Source: Papaver somniferum (lineage: Eukaryota > Streptophyta > Magnoliopsida > Ranunculales > Papaveraceae). From it: DNA of 64,000 bases. Below the pieces are notes generated by a model. It was not told the origin of the DNA and searched no databases. It saw nothing but the letters and a program-made list of their open reading frames with translations. The stretch covers positions 3,322,929 through 3,386,928 of the forward strand of contig NC_039362.1 of assembly GCF_003573695.1 (NCBI RefSeq), given 5' to 3'. A program made the translations under genes and the position numbers. Shown in pieces: positions 1-10,721 of this stretch. Numbering within the stretch: position 1 is the stretch's first letter; the number at the start of each line of letters is the position of its first letter.

Positions 1-609
1 CTCATCTGAAATATTCCAAGGGAAATTTCCCGTGATTGGGAGATGCAACAAGGCAACCACGTCCTCTAAGGTGATGGTAAACTCTCCACATCTACATATG
101 AAGGTATGAGTGGGAATGCACCAACGAGCAAGTAGAGCCACAATACCTCTCGCATCATGAAAAATGAACAAGTCTCCAGAGGCTTGAATATCTCTTGTCA
201 CTTGTGCCTGATTGAGCATAGCCCTGACATGAGGAAAACCCAGCATATGCCTTGCCCATCCAGATAATTTTTTCAGAGGTCGTTGAGAAATCTTAAACTC
301 TATGATTGACACAAAGAAAATCCCTCGTTCAGGATAAAACCGGATCACTATGTTAGGAGTCATCAATTTCTTCTGAGTAACATTTCTGGGATTTATCAGA
401 AGACAATACGCTGGAGATTTGAGACGTCTTTCAGTTCCCAGCTGAACCTCAAAAAACGCATCATCTATATTCGGAACATTCTTAATTCCAGGGGTTTCAT
501 ATTCTTCTTTGCCAACAGAAGTCTCATCCATACATGTTTCATCTATGGATATGTCATTATCAACGTACATTTCATCCCTCGAAGCATCATTAGCTTGGGA
601 ATCAGACAT
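1..609 (-). CDS. Plant mobile domain (PMD) protein, N-terminal part, antisense to the surrounding retroelement
   Basis: A single open frame of 203 codons runs from an ATG at 609 down to the left edge, so the protein is incomplete. The N-terminus is acidic and Ser/Asp/Glu-rich (residues 1-45). The rest contains the motifs LSGWARHML, DARGIVALLARWCIPTHTF and CGEFTITLEDVVALLHLPI. The W..ETHTF-like and GE.T.TLEDV..L..LP pattern is characteristic of the plant mobile domain (PMD, aminotransferase-like) family. Family members include the nuclear MAIN/MAIL proteins and many transposon-borne copies; the biochemical role is not settled. No stop or frameshift interrupts the visible part. It lies about 1.4 kb upstream of a 3' LTR and points the opposite way, so I infer it is an antisense additional ORF of that retroelement. 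A host gene with an LTR inserted in its promoter is the alternative. Confidence 0.75.
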   Translation of the reverse strand, partial: MSDSQANDASRDEMYVDNDISIDETCMDETSVGKEEYETPGIKNVPNIDDAFFEVQLGTERRLKSPAYCLLINPRNVTQKKLMTPNIVIRFYPERGIFFVSIIEFKISQRPLKKLSGWARHMLGFPHVRAMLNQAQVTRDIQASGDLFIFHDARGIVALLARWCIPTHTFICRCGEFTITLEDVVALLHLPITGNFPWNISDE

Positions 610-1740
610 CCTTGCGAAGTAGCTGTAAAGTTCACATTATATCCTACTTCATCATCCGGATATGAACTTCAACAAGATGATGGAATCATGCAAATGGAAA
701 TACTAGCATCTACAAAATGGTAATTCTTAACTCTTACCTTTTCACGATTCCACTAATAGTTGTGATGGTAATCCAAGAGTTAACACCTCAAAAATCGTTC
801 GTTTCTTCGAAAACTGCAAGAGACGAATAAAACTCAGATTTTACATAAAATCATAGACACAATTTTCATAGTGTAAACATCCACAACTGAACTATGAAAT
901 TTATACCAAGACAATATTTCATCATAAATAAGTTGTCTAATTACGAAGGTTACTCAAAGCCCACGTTTTGATTTTACAAAGCAATAATTAATTACTCACG
1001 TAAATTTCCAATTTTTTTTCTACTGAGAACAAACTCATGTGAATAAAATATGTCTTCATATTTTGCATAATATGTCACGGCTACATATATATATAATTTT
1101 TTTTTATTTTCCTTCGTATGGGCGTTTTTCTTTAAAACGAAGGTTTATGAATGCTCATATATTTTGTGATAAAATCTTGGTTCCCATGAGAGCTCATAAA
1201 AAAAATTTTATCACTGGACACAAGTATATATATATATATATATAACTTTTTCCTTCGTACTATCGTCATTCTTTAAAACGAGTGTTTATTTCGGTTTTGT
1301 GAAAATTCACACCTTTTATGATAAACCCTTGGTTCTCATGAAAGCTCATAAACAAAGTTTTATCACTGGACCTAGGTCTATGCATAAAAAAAAATTCCTC
1401 ATAAATCAGGGATTATTATTAATTTCTCAAACTAATAGTCGAATGAACATACGTTTTCAAAAACAAGGGTTTTCAACAAAACTTACACTCATATATGCAT
1501 ATGTATATAATTTTATAATGATCAAGGCATGAAAAACTCATGAAACTCATAAACTTCAGCAAACAATTTTTTTTTTACGTACCTAGTCGACGCCGGCCGG
1601 TGGTGCGGCGGTCGGACAACAACGAACTCCGGCGGAATTTTTTTCTCCTGTTACAGACGTGAAGGAGATGAGGAAGTGATGAAGATGGTGGCCGGTTGTT
1701 GAGGTGAAATAAAAAAAAGGGATTAATTCCTTTTATATCA
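610..1740 (-). promoter_or_regulatory. Putative 5' leader and promoter of the PMD reading frame
   Basis: Read on the minus strand, a TATA-like TATAAAA lies at 1737-1731, followed by a leader rich in CT. A possible 5' splice site (ACTAG|GTACGT) lies near 1582. A second donor (AAAAG|GTAAGAG) is at 738/737 and an acceptor (CTTTACAG) ends at 623, so a 115-nt intron would sit just before the ATG. The pieces are in the right order for a spliced leader, but each signal alone is weak. No other coding region was recognised in 610-2017; it is AT-rich apart from a GC-rich patch at 1588-1640. Confidence 0.35.
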
Positions 1741-2017
1741 AATTTTATTTCCAAAACCTAATTCCACAAGGATTTCCTTATTGGGCCCGACCCGCGAATC
1801 CTAAACGACCAAGGTCCCGTCATCAAAATCAGCGGTTCAACACCAATTTATGCTCGTTAGATGATTCTTTATCATTCCACGGGGATCTTCATTCAAGTCG
1901 TGGTTTGCTCGTACTATCAAAAATCCGGTAACGTACGACTAAGTTCAATTGCTTATATTGTTTATGACCGGAAAATCACCATTTGATGCTGACTGAGGAA
2001 CATGATTGTTCCTCACT

Positions 2018-2027
2018 AAGCAGGGGA
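2018..2027 (+). other. Candidate polypurine tract before the LTR-A 3' LTR
   Basis: AAGCAGGGGA ends 5 bases before the LTR start TGTAGATGG. A G-rich tract here is what second-strand priming needs. It supports reading 2033 onward as a 3' LTR rather than a solo LTR. Confidence 0.4.
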
Positions 2028-2741
2028 CTTAATGTAGATGGTGTATTTTCGACAATGGATAAAATTGTAAACCCATAATTATACAAACTTTTGATCCAGC
2101 AATCAGACGAGAGTATTGAGACTCATGTCTCTCATCAAATCTCTGACTGAGAATACTGTCTCTCAGAGTATATGCGGATATGTAGTCTCTCAGCTGAGGC
2201 AACGACATATCTCATGAATGCTGAGCAATTTTAGTAATTACTTCTATATAGAATCGCAAGATTAGACGGCTCCTAGACAGCTTGCCTGCTAGTATAGAGC
2301 AATAACGTCTTCAGGATGTAACAATGTTTTCCCTGACCATATAGAGGGAATATGATGCTTCAACAAGCTCATATCACTCGATCCCTCCTGAATAATTAAT
2401 GCTCCTAGACGATCGTACTAGTATAGACCCATCAATTAATTATTCCTAAATTATTAGATTCATTCACTGAATCCTCGAAAAATATTCAATGTTTTTCATA
2501 ATATTTCGTTACTTAAATTCATGGCTCTTCTCACCAGAATTCCATGGATTAGTAATAAATATTCAACACGCGGGCGTCTGAGTTACCTTCGAGTAATCCC
2601 CGACTCAAATGGTGCAAGTGTACTCAACAATGATGCACTAGCAATCACCTGAAAACACGAATGAGTATTTCAAAATCCGACGAGATGATGAACCTATGCA
2701 AAATAGGAAAGAAAATAATAAACAATAAAATATTGACCAAG

Positions 2742-3725
2742 GCGCTGGGGGACTGGTCCCACCGCCTGGCCGGCCATGCCGTGACCAGTCCCACGCCCAT
2801 TTTTATATTTTTTTCATATTTTTGTTATTTTCCTTGATCTTATGAAAATCCTTTCATTTGAACAAATATCTTTCGTTTTAAAGGAACTCCTCAGTTTCAT
2901 GGTGTTTCCTTCGCATCAAGGAAATAATATAAAATTTGAAAAAATTTCATAGGACCGTGTTCATTGGCCAACCGGCCATGCCTTGATCCTGGCCGGCCCC
3001 ACACCTCATGGTTCCTCATTATTTTATTAATATTTCCATAATATCATGAAAACTTCTTAATCTCATGGTATTTCCTTCAAACCATGGGAAAATAATATAA
3101 AATTAAGGAAACTCGTGGGACCGGGCCCTAGCCGGCTGGTCGGCCATGCCTTAGCCGGTCCCACACATCCTTTTATTTTATTATTATTATTTCTATGTTT
3201 CCTTGATCCCATGAAATTCCTTCAAATCATGAAATAATACATAAAATTAGGGAAAACGCACGGGACCGGGCCCTAGCCGGCCGACCATGCTCAAATCCTG
3301 TCCCACACACCCTTATTTTATTATTTTTAATATTATTTGTTTCCTTGATCCCATGGAAACTCCTTCACTTCAAGTAAACTCCTTAATTTCAACAAAACTC
3401 CTTGATTTCATGATATTTCCATAAAATCATGAAAAACAATATAAAATTAGGAAAAGATCCATGTGACTGTGGTCATTGGCTGCCTTGGCCTTAACCGGTC
3501 CGACGCTTCATGATTCCTTCATTTTATAATTATTTTTCTTCATCTCATGAAGTTTCCTCAGTTTCAACAAAAACCCTGATTTTGTTATATTTCGCCAAAT
3601 GGTTGCTCAAGCGCACGCAAATATCAAAATTCTCAGAATTGAAACACGGATATTTTGACGAAGGGAGAATGTTACCTTGACCGACCAAGGTTGTCCCTTT
3701 GGATTGTAAGGAGCCGGTCCCACGT
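2742..3725 (+). repeat. Degenerate GGCCGG/CCATGCC repeat array inside LTR-A copy 1
   Basis: Five to six irregular units, spaced roughly 140-210 bp, each have a GC-rich core (GGACCGG..., CCGGCCATGCC, CCGGTCCCAC) followed by an AT-rich tail with TTTATTATT and CTTGATCTCATGAAA motifs. Cores lie near 2745, 2952, 3118, 3260, 3462 and 3710. A homologous shorter array is at 18655-19120 in copy 2. Confidence 0.65.
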
Positions 3726-4250
3726 ATTTTCATGATTTGACCTAATTTTCGGCAATTGCATGTATTAGGTCCAAAACTCTTCCAAATAATTTTGGAATTT
3801 CATAGAATGATCGTCATTCAATCCCGTGACCACCCAGGCTAGTTTCATGACCCCTTGGTCGGGGTCTCACCTTTTCATAATTAATTAGGTTTTATCACCT
3901 AAGGCTCAGACGAGCATTATTTTAATAAATGATTAAAGCCAGTATTTGATCATCCTTTCACCAACTCTTCAGGAGATCGTGGTATTTGCTCACTCGAGCA
4001 TATGGGCGCTACATGGTCAACCCATGATCCTATATATCCGGTCCCTCCTTCATTCCATGGATAATTTTCAATAAACCATCAATTGATCGAATTAGGGTTT
4101 CTGAGTCCATGGATCATAATTCCAGATTCGAATGAACGCTAATAATTTTACGACTATCTCATGATCAACATTTTATTCATTATGCTCGGTTCAATTACCA
4201 TTATTTTAAATTAATTTTTTATTTGGTCACGCTACCAATAATTCATAAGA

Positions 4251-4255
4251 TGAGC
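4251..4255 (+). repeat. Target site duplication of Element 1 (TGAGC), left
   Basis: TGAGC immediately precedes the 5' LTR and is repeated at 13400-13404 immediately after the 3' LTR. Five bases is the usual size for Ty3/gypsy integration. It fixes the borders and shows that insertion was into LTR-A. Confidence 0.9.
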
Positions 4256-5292
4256 TGATGAGTGCCAAATATTGTATATATTTATCCCTTTTTGTTGGCA
4301 TTTTAACTCATCTTTTATGCGTTAATTCTACATATTATCCCATATTCTGTATTTTCATTGTTTTCAAGAATAAATATTTTTCTTACTTTATTTTGCATTT
4401 TTAGGTAATAAATAAAATCTGGATGAAGTGCGGAGCAAAAAGAGCAGAAAAGTAGTGAAAAGCCGGGAGGAATTACGCAAGGAAGCCGCGAAGAATGTTG
4501 CGCACAAGACCAAAAAGCTAGGAATGGGCTCAAGAAGGAAGAATTGTTCTTAAAGAAGATATGGGCTTGGCATACCCAAGGCCCAAAACCCTTACCCAAA
4601 TCCATTTCCTTTATCCATACCCATTTCCATGAGAGCCGTCAGATTGGATCCATCTTGTCATCCAACGGTCACCTCATCATTGTGCATCAAATCCCGATGA
4701 TTCCGCCCAACACTACAGCACCTAACCTAATCTAGCACCGTTGACTTCGTTGTGTTCCACATCCAACGGTCTCTACAAACTTCTTCTCTCTTAGCCGTCC
4801 GACCTACCTACCATCTCCATATCCAGCGGCTCAGCTCGCCAAACATCGAACCAGATGCTCCCGCTTCACACCCTAGCACCAAACCCTATACTACCACCCA
4901 AACACTCCCTTCTTCCCAAAACATCGATCTCATCTTCTCCACCCGACCATTTCCAGAACCACCACCACCTGCTCTACCCTGCCACCATCTTCCCCGACCA
5001 TCCCAGTTCGTCTCGAGCTCCTTCCCATCACCTCCCAACACCACAGAAACCCATACCCATCAGTCCTTTCCCCCTAGCCTAGAGTTCTTATCAAACTCAT
5101 ATCTCTGCATCCTAGGTATGGAGTTGATAAGAAATCTCGAGCTAGGGTTTCACTTGGAGCGACATGGAAAGCAGAGAAAGCATCGTACAAGTATGGGTTG
5201 AAGCTATTTTGGTCAGTGTGTAGGTTAATTTTTATTAATTTACAAAACCCTAATTTTTGGGATTTGGGGGAAACCCTAATTTATTGTTTGGG

Positions 5293-5299
5293 TATAAAT
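5293..5299 (+). promoter_or_regulatory. TATA box of Element 1 5' LTR
   Basis: TATAAAT lies in GGGTATAAATTAAGGG, about 1.04 kb into the LTR. The equivalent copy in the 3' LTR is at 11762-11768. Transcription would start ~30 bp downstream, marking the U3/R boundary. Confidence 0.6.
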
Positions 5300-5979
5300 T
5301 AAGGGTTGGGTATCACTGTTAAAACTCGTTCTTGGACTAGCCAAGTTTCCACCCAATTTGGGTTAGGTTAATTTCAATTGTTCCTGCACTGTTAATTGTT
5401 CCTGTTAATTTGCACTTTCAACTGTTAATCTCTTGCCATTGTTAATGTTGCTTTGTTACTTTCTTGTTACTGTTAAATGTGCTTTTGTTAATGCACTGTT
5501 AATGTTAATGTGTTAAATATCATGTTAGGTTAAATTAATCACTGTTAGTATTTCAATGTTGTTCAATGTTAGTTCAGTTAGTTGTGATCATGTTTGTTGT
5601 TGCTCAATTCACTGTCATGTTTAAATTCACTGTCATTTGAAGGAATGCTAGGCTAGATACATCTGTGAAGCTTTGAACTAATTGTGCAATGGCAAGAAAT
5701 CAGTGCTCATAGCAAGCTGATTTTCTTGCCATTCTTGTTGTATGCTTAGGTTGTAGTATTGGTTGTGCATTGGGAGAAACTAGTGCTCATAGCAAGCTAG
5801 TTTTCTTCCCATTCTATTTGTTTGCCTGTATTCTGCCTTAGCCTTGCTCCATTTCAGTTTCTCCACATCCCTGCCCTTGGCCTTAGGCCTTGGTTCATCT
5901 TGTTGTGTTTTGCTTTTGTTCACTGTTTGTTGCTGTTTGTTGCTGTTTTCATTTGCTTTGTTCCTTATTTTTGCCTCTG

Positions 5980-6440
5980 CCAAGCTGCTGCTGCTGTGCA
6001 GCATTTGTGCTGTTGCTGCAACTCTGTTGCATTTCTCTTCCACTGCAGTTGTCTGCAGCTGCTGCTGCAACTTTGTTGCTGCTGCTGTTTTCTTGTTACT
6101 TCTTTTGGCTTGCTTTCCTCTGTTGCTGTGCAGCTCTTTCTCCTGCTGCTGCATTGCTTCCCTGCTGCTGTGCAGCACTTGTGCAGTCTTGCTACACCTG
6201 CTGCTGCTGTTGCTGCTCTCTTGCTCCTGCTGTGCAGCACTTGTGCTGCTGCCTTACTTCTCCTGCCAAGCTGCTGTCACTTCTTCCCTTGCAGCTGCTG
6301 CTGCTGCCTTCCTGCAGTTCCTGCTGCATTACTATCTGCCCTGCAGCTGCTGTTGCTGTTTTCTTTTACTGCATTGTTTGCTTCACTTGTGCTGCTGCCC
6401 TTCTGCTGTGCAGTCTTACTACTGCTACTCTGCTGCCTGC
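5980..6440 (+). repeat. CTG/CAG-rich imperfect trinucleotide tract in Element 1 LTR
   Basis: Dense TGC/CTG triplets mixed with TGTGCAGCA and CTTCTCCTG words. A second copy is at 12450-12905 in the 3' LTR. It leaves several frames open on both strands (Leu/Cys/Ala-rich forward, Gln/Ala/Ser-rich reverse), none of which looks like a protein. The two LTR copies differ by a 6-bp unit near 6430, consistent with repeat slippage. Confidence 0.85.
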
Positions 6441-6941
6441 CAAAGCCAGCTGAGCCCAATTCAGTTCATTGCTGTGCACTCAAGCCCAAGGCTCACTTCA
6501 AACTGAAGCCCAATTCAGTCAACTGTGGGCTTAACCAAAGCCCAGTTTCTAAAACCAAAGCCCAATTACTGTGAAAGACCATTTCACTGTTAAGGTGAAA
6601 TTGAGCCCAAAGCTCAATCAAAGGACCAAAGCCCATTTGCACTTCAAAGATAACTGAGCCCAAGCTCAGTTCATTTTATCTTTAACAAACCCACTAAGCC
6701 CAATTCATTCAAAGGGCATTCAAACCCATTAGCACTCAAAGCCCCATCTAAGCCAAAAGGCTTCTAAGCCCAAAGCAAACTAGAAACCCAATTAGCTAAA
6801 ACACTTCCGAAACACACCCGATCTCTGTGGATCGACCCGTACTTGCACGAGCTACAACCGATAACCGTGCACTTGCGGTATTACTGTAGGCCCGTTTTCA
6901 TCGCATCATTTTTATACACTAGTCCGGACCTGCCAAGTTTT

Positions 6942-6959
6942 TGGCGCCGCTGCCGGGGA
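6942..6959 (+). other. Primer-binding site of Element 1 (tRNA-Asp type)
   Basis: TGGCGCCGCTGCCGGGGA begins 6 bases after the LTR end. It matches the complement of the 3' end of plant tRNA-Asp(GUC), as known for Athila-type elements, with one mismatch. The same 18-mer occurs in Element 2 at 52029-52046. Confidence 0.8.
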
Positions 6960-7615
6960 TTGGTGCTGTGTTTTATCTGTGTTTTTTAGCTATTTTGTAT
7001 TTCATTGCATAGCATTTGCATCTGCATCTGCTTCATTTCATTTGCTGTCGGACCTGCTGTTCTGAACCTGTTTTTTTTCCTCTGCTGGGACGCCACTAAG
7101 GAAAAGAACCAAAACCCAACTGGGTTTTTGCAACAATATCAGAGCAGCTGGGCTGTGCTAAAAAGGTAAGCCTAAATCCATTCATTGAGAGAACCCAACC
7201 GGTGGGCTTCCAAATTTCTTTAATTGTGGGCTTGTAATAATTAACCCAATTTTTTGGGCTTTTTATCTTTTTATTTTGGGTTTGTAATTAATTATTTGTG
7301 GGCTTGTTTGTTTAATTTGTGGGCTTGTATTTATTTTGTGTGGGCTTGTTTAAATTCTTCCATTTGACTTGTATTTTGGACTCTGGGTTTAAACCCAGCT
7401 GAGCTTATAACTGATTGTGGACTTGCTTCCACTCAAGAGTGGACCTCGAAACCAAAGTTTTAAAACAAACTTCGGGCCTTAACCAACTGGGCCAAATTAA
7501 ACTTTCAAAATTAAAACTTGGATTTTCGTAGGCCGCAGCCTTCCTTCCATTTCATTAGAGGCTTGCACAGTGGGCTTGCTCCCATTTAAAACCAAATTTT
7601 ATTTTCTTATTTTAT

Positions 7616-7658
<43 letters not shown>

Positions 7659-7813
7659 CCATCTTAAACCAAATTTTATTTGCTCCCATTTTAAAACCAA
7701 ATTTTTTTTACTCCCCATTTTAAACCAAATTTTCAAATGTCTCCCACCAAAACCAAATTTTTCCCAAAAATCCAAACCCTTAAAACCAAATAGTGGGCTT
7801 TTGTCATTTCAAA
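6960..7813 (+). other. Element 1 untranslated leader
   Basis: No coding region seen. It has repeated TGTGGGCTTG words (near 7225, 7299, 7319, 7341, 7571) and a ~33-base A run at 7625-7655. These TGGGCT words resemble site II/TCP motifs but their use is unproven. Confidence 0.5.
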
Positions 7814-8496
7814 ATGGACCAACCTCGTGCTCTCCATGAATACATGTATCCATCAATACAAATTCCATTATCATGTATTGTATTACCTCAAACCAATAAC
7901 CCTTTTAAAATAAATGCAAACATGATACAAATACTTCCTATATTTCGAGGGTTCGATTCTGAGAACCCCTATACTCATGTAAGAGAGTTTGAACAAATTT
8001 GTCGGACTATGCAACCTGATCATATGTCCGAAGACTCTCTGAAATTGCGTTTGTTTACATTTTCTTTAAAGGAAAGGGCCAAAACATGGTTTTACGGTTT
8101 GAGACCACAATCAATCACCACTTGGGACAACTCACTAATCAATTTTTCCAAAAAATTTTTCCACATCATAGGACCATCGCTATTCGTCAAAGTATCAATT
8201 GTTTTGTCCAATTGGATGAGGAAACTGTTTTTCACTATTTTGAACGTTTTAATGATTTGTTGAGTGAATGTCCGCACCATGGAATTGAGAAGTGGAGACT
8301 TGTCGTCATCCTCTATGAGGGACTAGACTTTAAATCTCGAACCATGGTTGAGTCTATGTGTAATGGTGAGTTTATTGATAAATCTGTGGATGATGCATGG
8401 AATTTTTTAGCCGAGATTGCAGAGAAAACCCATCAATGGGAATCCGTTAGGGAAACAGGAACAACACCACATGATATGAGTCACCCCATGAATTAG
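7814..8496 (+). pseudogene. Element 1 gag (Athila/Tat-type capsid), decayed
   Basis: Starting at the ATG at 7814, the frame encodes a capsid-type segment with PIFRGFDSENPYTHVREFEQI, SEDSLKLRLFTFSLKERA and WFYGLRPQSITTWD. This is the Retrotrans_gag pattern, parallel to Element 2 gag at 53150-53760. The reading frame shifts at roughly 8130-8170, after which FERFNDLLSECPHHGIEKW and SMCNGEFIDKSVDDAWNFL continue in another frame until a stop near 8496. No zinc knuckle or protease follows. Gag coats element RNA in cytoplasmic particles; this copy cannot make a full capsid protein. Confidence 0.8.
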
Positions 8497-9155
8497 AGTT
8501 TTATTCTTGTAATAGCTCCGACCTTAGGATTGAAAATTATCCTAGATTGCAAAATCCTATCATGATGATGATGATGATTATGATGTTATGTTAGAAGAAC
8601 ATGTCTATACTGAAAATGTTATGGAACCTTTGGGTTCAAATACATTAGGCTTCTCTGCCCCGACCTTAATGCATGATATTTCTTCTAGTATTCCATGTGA
8701 TGTTTCCCCTGATGTGCCGATACACGAGAATAAATCTGTTGATGATGTTGATAATTCTGATTGTATCTTGCCAATTGATTGATGATTGTGAGCATGATGT
8801 GACATGTGTAGATGAGTTAGAAGATTTTGATTTGATTGATAATGATGCCTATTCTTCTACCTAAGTCACAATCTGTGGCCTTCCACCCAACCTAGATTTG
8901 GTTTGTACCAATATTGTAAAACCAATTTTTCTGAAAATTCCTAACCTAGGTTTGGAACTGTGTGCTTCCCAAGTCCTCTTGGACTATTTTGCTTCCAAAT
9001 ATAATACATTTGAGGAACCACAGTTGGAATTAGCATGTTTGCCCGTCCCTAGCACAGTTCATTTCGAGCTAGACCTTTTGCATATGAACCCCCAAACTGC
9101 GCGATTTTGTTTTCAAAACTATATCTTCTGTAAAATCCAGGTTTGGGGGTAGCTC
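8497..9155 (+). other. Element 1 post-gag region, no recognisable domain
   Basis: Short open stretches (8588-8782 and 8898-9152) encode acidic, low-similarity peptides. ATGATG repeats occur at 8560-8580. I see no protease, RT or integrase motif. It may be the scar left by deletion of pol. Confidence 0.4.
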
Positions 9156-10721
9156 ATTTTGTTTCACAGTTTCACTTGCGTTTCTTTCCTTATTATTGTG
9201 TGAAGCTGTTGAAATGTCTACACTTTGTCTTTTGGGTTGATCCTCAACTCTTTAGATTGTTAGTGTATGGTGAATTTTTGTATATAATCCAGTAGATAAA
9301 ATTTTAAAAACCTTTTGTTCCTTTTGTATATATTTTCTAATCCAATATGATCTCGGCTGAAATATGTTGGATTTTTGCCTTGAATAACGGAGTTTTAATT
9401 CTGCTTTCGCCGAAATCGGGTATTCTCTCTCCTTTTACTCTACTCAGCATGTCCCTTTCCATATGTTGCATTTTAATTCTTTCCATATTTTGAAACATTG
9501 AGGACAATGTTTAGTTTAGGTTTGGGGGTATAGAGTAGATGCCACGATAATATGCTATAATTGAAAACGAACTCCTCTTTTTGAAAAAATTGAAAAATTC
9601 CAAAAAAATTGAAAAATCAAAATTCAAAAAAAAAATTAAAAAATTGAAAAAAAATCATAAAAATGGAGCTCATTTACCTTGAAATGTTGACTCTTGTGCA
9701 AATATGTATTTTTATTAGGAGTCTTAGTCTAGATATTTAGGCACCCTGATTCTAGCACAATTCACATAGTGATAAGAAATTTGCACGCGCACGATCTACC
9801 AATACATGTATGGCCTCGATCTTCAAGGTGTTGGATAGGAAGTTACGATTGCCAATCACTTTAGAATACTGAACGAAACTTGACTAGCTTGTTCTTTGGT
9901 TGGTTGGGATAGAAGGTGGAGGTTACATTAAGAAAGACAACCATCGAATTTAACTGGGTGCATCAAAAAGGGCTACCTCTTGCAAAGTGTCATGTAATTT
10001 TTGTTTCCTTTTGTATATGTATCAAAAGTGTTTCCTTGTTCTAAAAAAAAAAAAAAAAAAAAAAAAAATATCAAAAAATATCAAAAAAAAAATAAAAAAA
10101 TAAAAAAAAATCAAGTATTCCATCATCTCTTGTTCCAAAAAAAAAGAGAATAGTCAATGTAAATAAGAGTCATGTAAATAGTCATTTTGTTGTTTCATTG
10201 TAATAAGCAAGGAGGGTGTATGCCATTGATGTACAACGCGAGTAATTGTGAAATACCTCCAACTCATTCACAATTCTCGTAAAGTCCGGACAGCTAGCTA
10301 GATTTCGACCTCAGTTCTTAGCCTGAGAAACTATCTCTTGGTGATTAGTAGTCATAACTTCAGATCTTTCTTTACACATGTGTAGATACACTTTACACTC
10401 TTATCACATGTCTTTTTTTGTTATCAGTGCTAGGATTGTGCCTTGATAGCTAGATTGACATCTCCATTTTGCTGTGAGCTTAAACTGTTTTGCACATGTC
10501 ACATTTGATGGAATATGAGCTTATATTTTGTCCTTAGGTTTTGTAGGCACACCTCTGGTAAACCTTCACGAGACTTCAACTCGTCCACTAGGGACACTTA
10601 GTGGTTTAAAAGGCTTAGTGCATACGCTAAATGCATTCGAGAGACCAGCGACAATGGTATAGTTAGGATTTCCTTAGTTTTGTTTTACTTGAGGACAAGT
10701 AAAATTCAGGTTTGGGGTATT
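9156..10721 (+). other. Element 1 long 3' untranslated region with A-rich tracts and polypurine-like sites
   Basis: No gene. The phrase TTGAGGACAATG...TTTGGGGGTA occurs near 9497-9530, and a related TTGAGGACAAGT...TTTGGGGTAT directly precedes the 3' LTR (10689-10720), so there may be an upstream and a terminal priming tract. Two long A-rich tracts lie at about 9585-9665 and 10040-10115. The segment between them is missing from Element 2, where a single A run joins the same flanks. Confidence 0.65.

Larger units (their letters stand above)
4256..6935 (+). repeat. Element 1 5' LTR
   Basis: 2680 bp, TGATGAG...TGCCA. A TATA box (TATAAAT) is at 5293-5299. Compared with the 3' LTR, 4881-6935 differs at only about five places by eye. 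The block 4597-4880 is strongly diverged, and 4256-4596 has about nine differences. The diverged block contains TCCAACGGTCA (4661-4671) and TCCAACGGTCT (4762-4772). Confidence 0.92.

Noticed and set aside
4752..5201. Pro/Ser-rich open frames in the LTRs of Elements 1 and 2 (also near 11026-11669, 50398-50919, 59810-60331)
   Set aside because: They lie in U3 promoter sequence, change length between LTR copies and match no domain.
5822..6574. Overlapping long open frames on both strands (Leu/Cys-rich and Gln-rich), also at 12291-13038
   Set aside because: They arise from CTG/CAG triplets without stop codons inside an LTR; composition is not protein-like and several frames are open at once.
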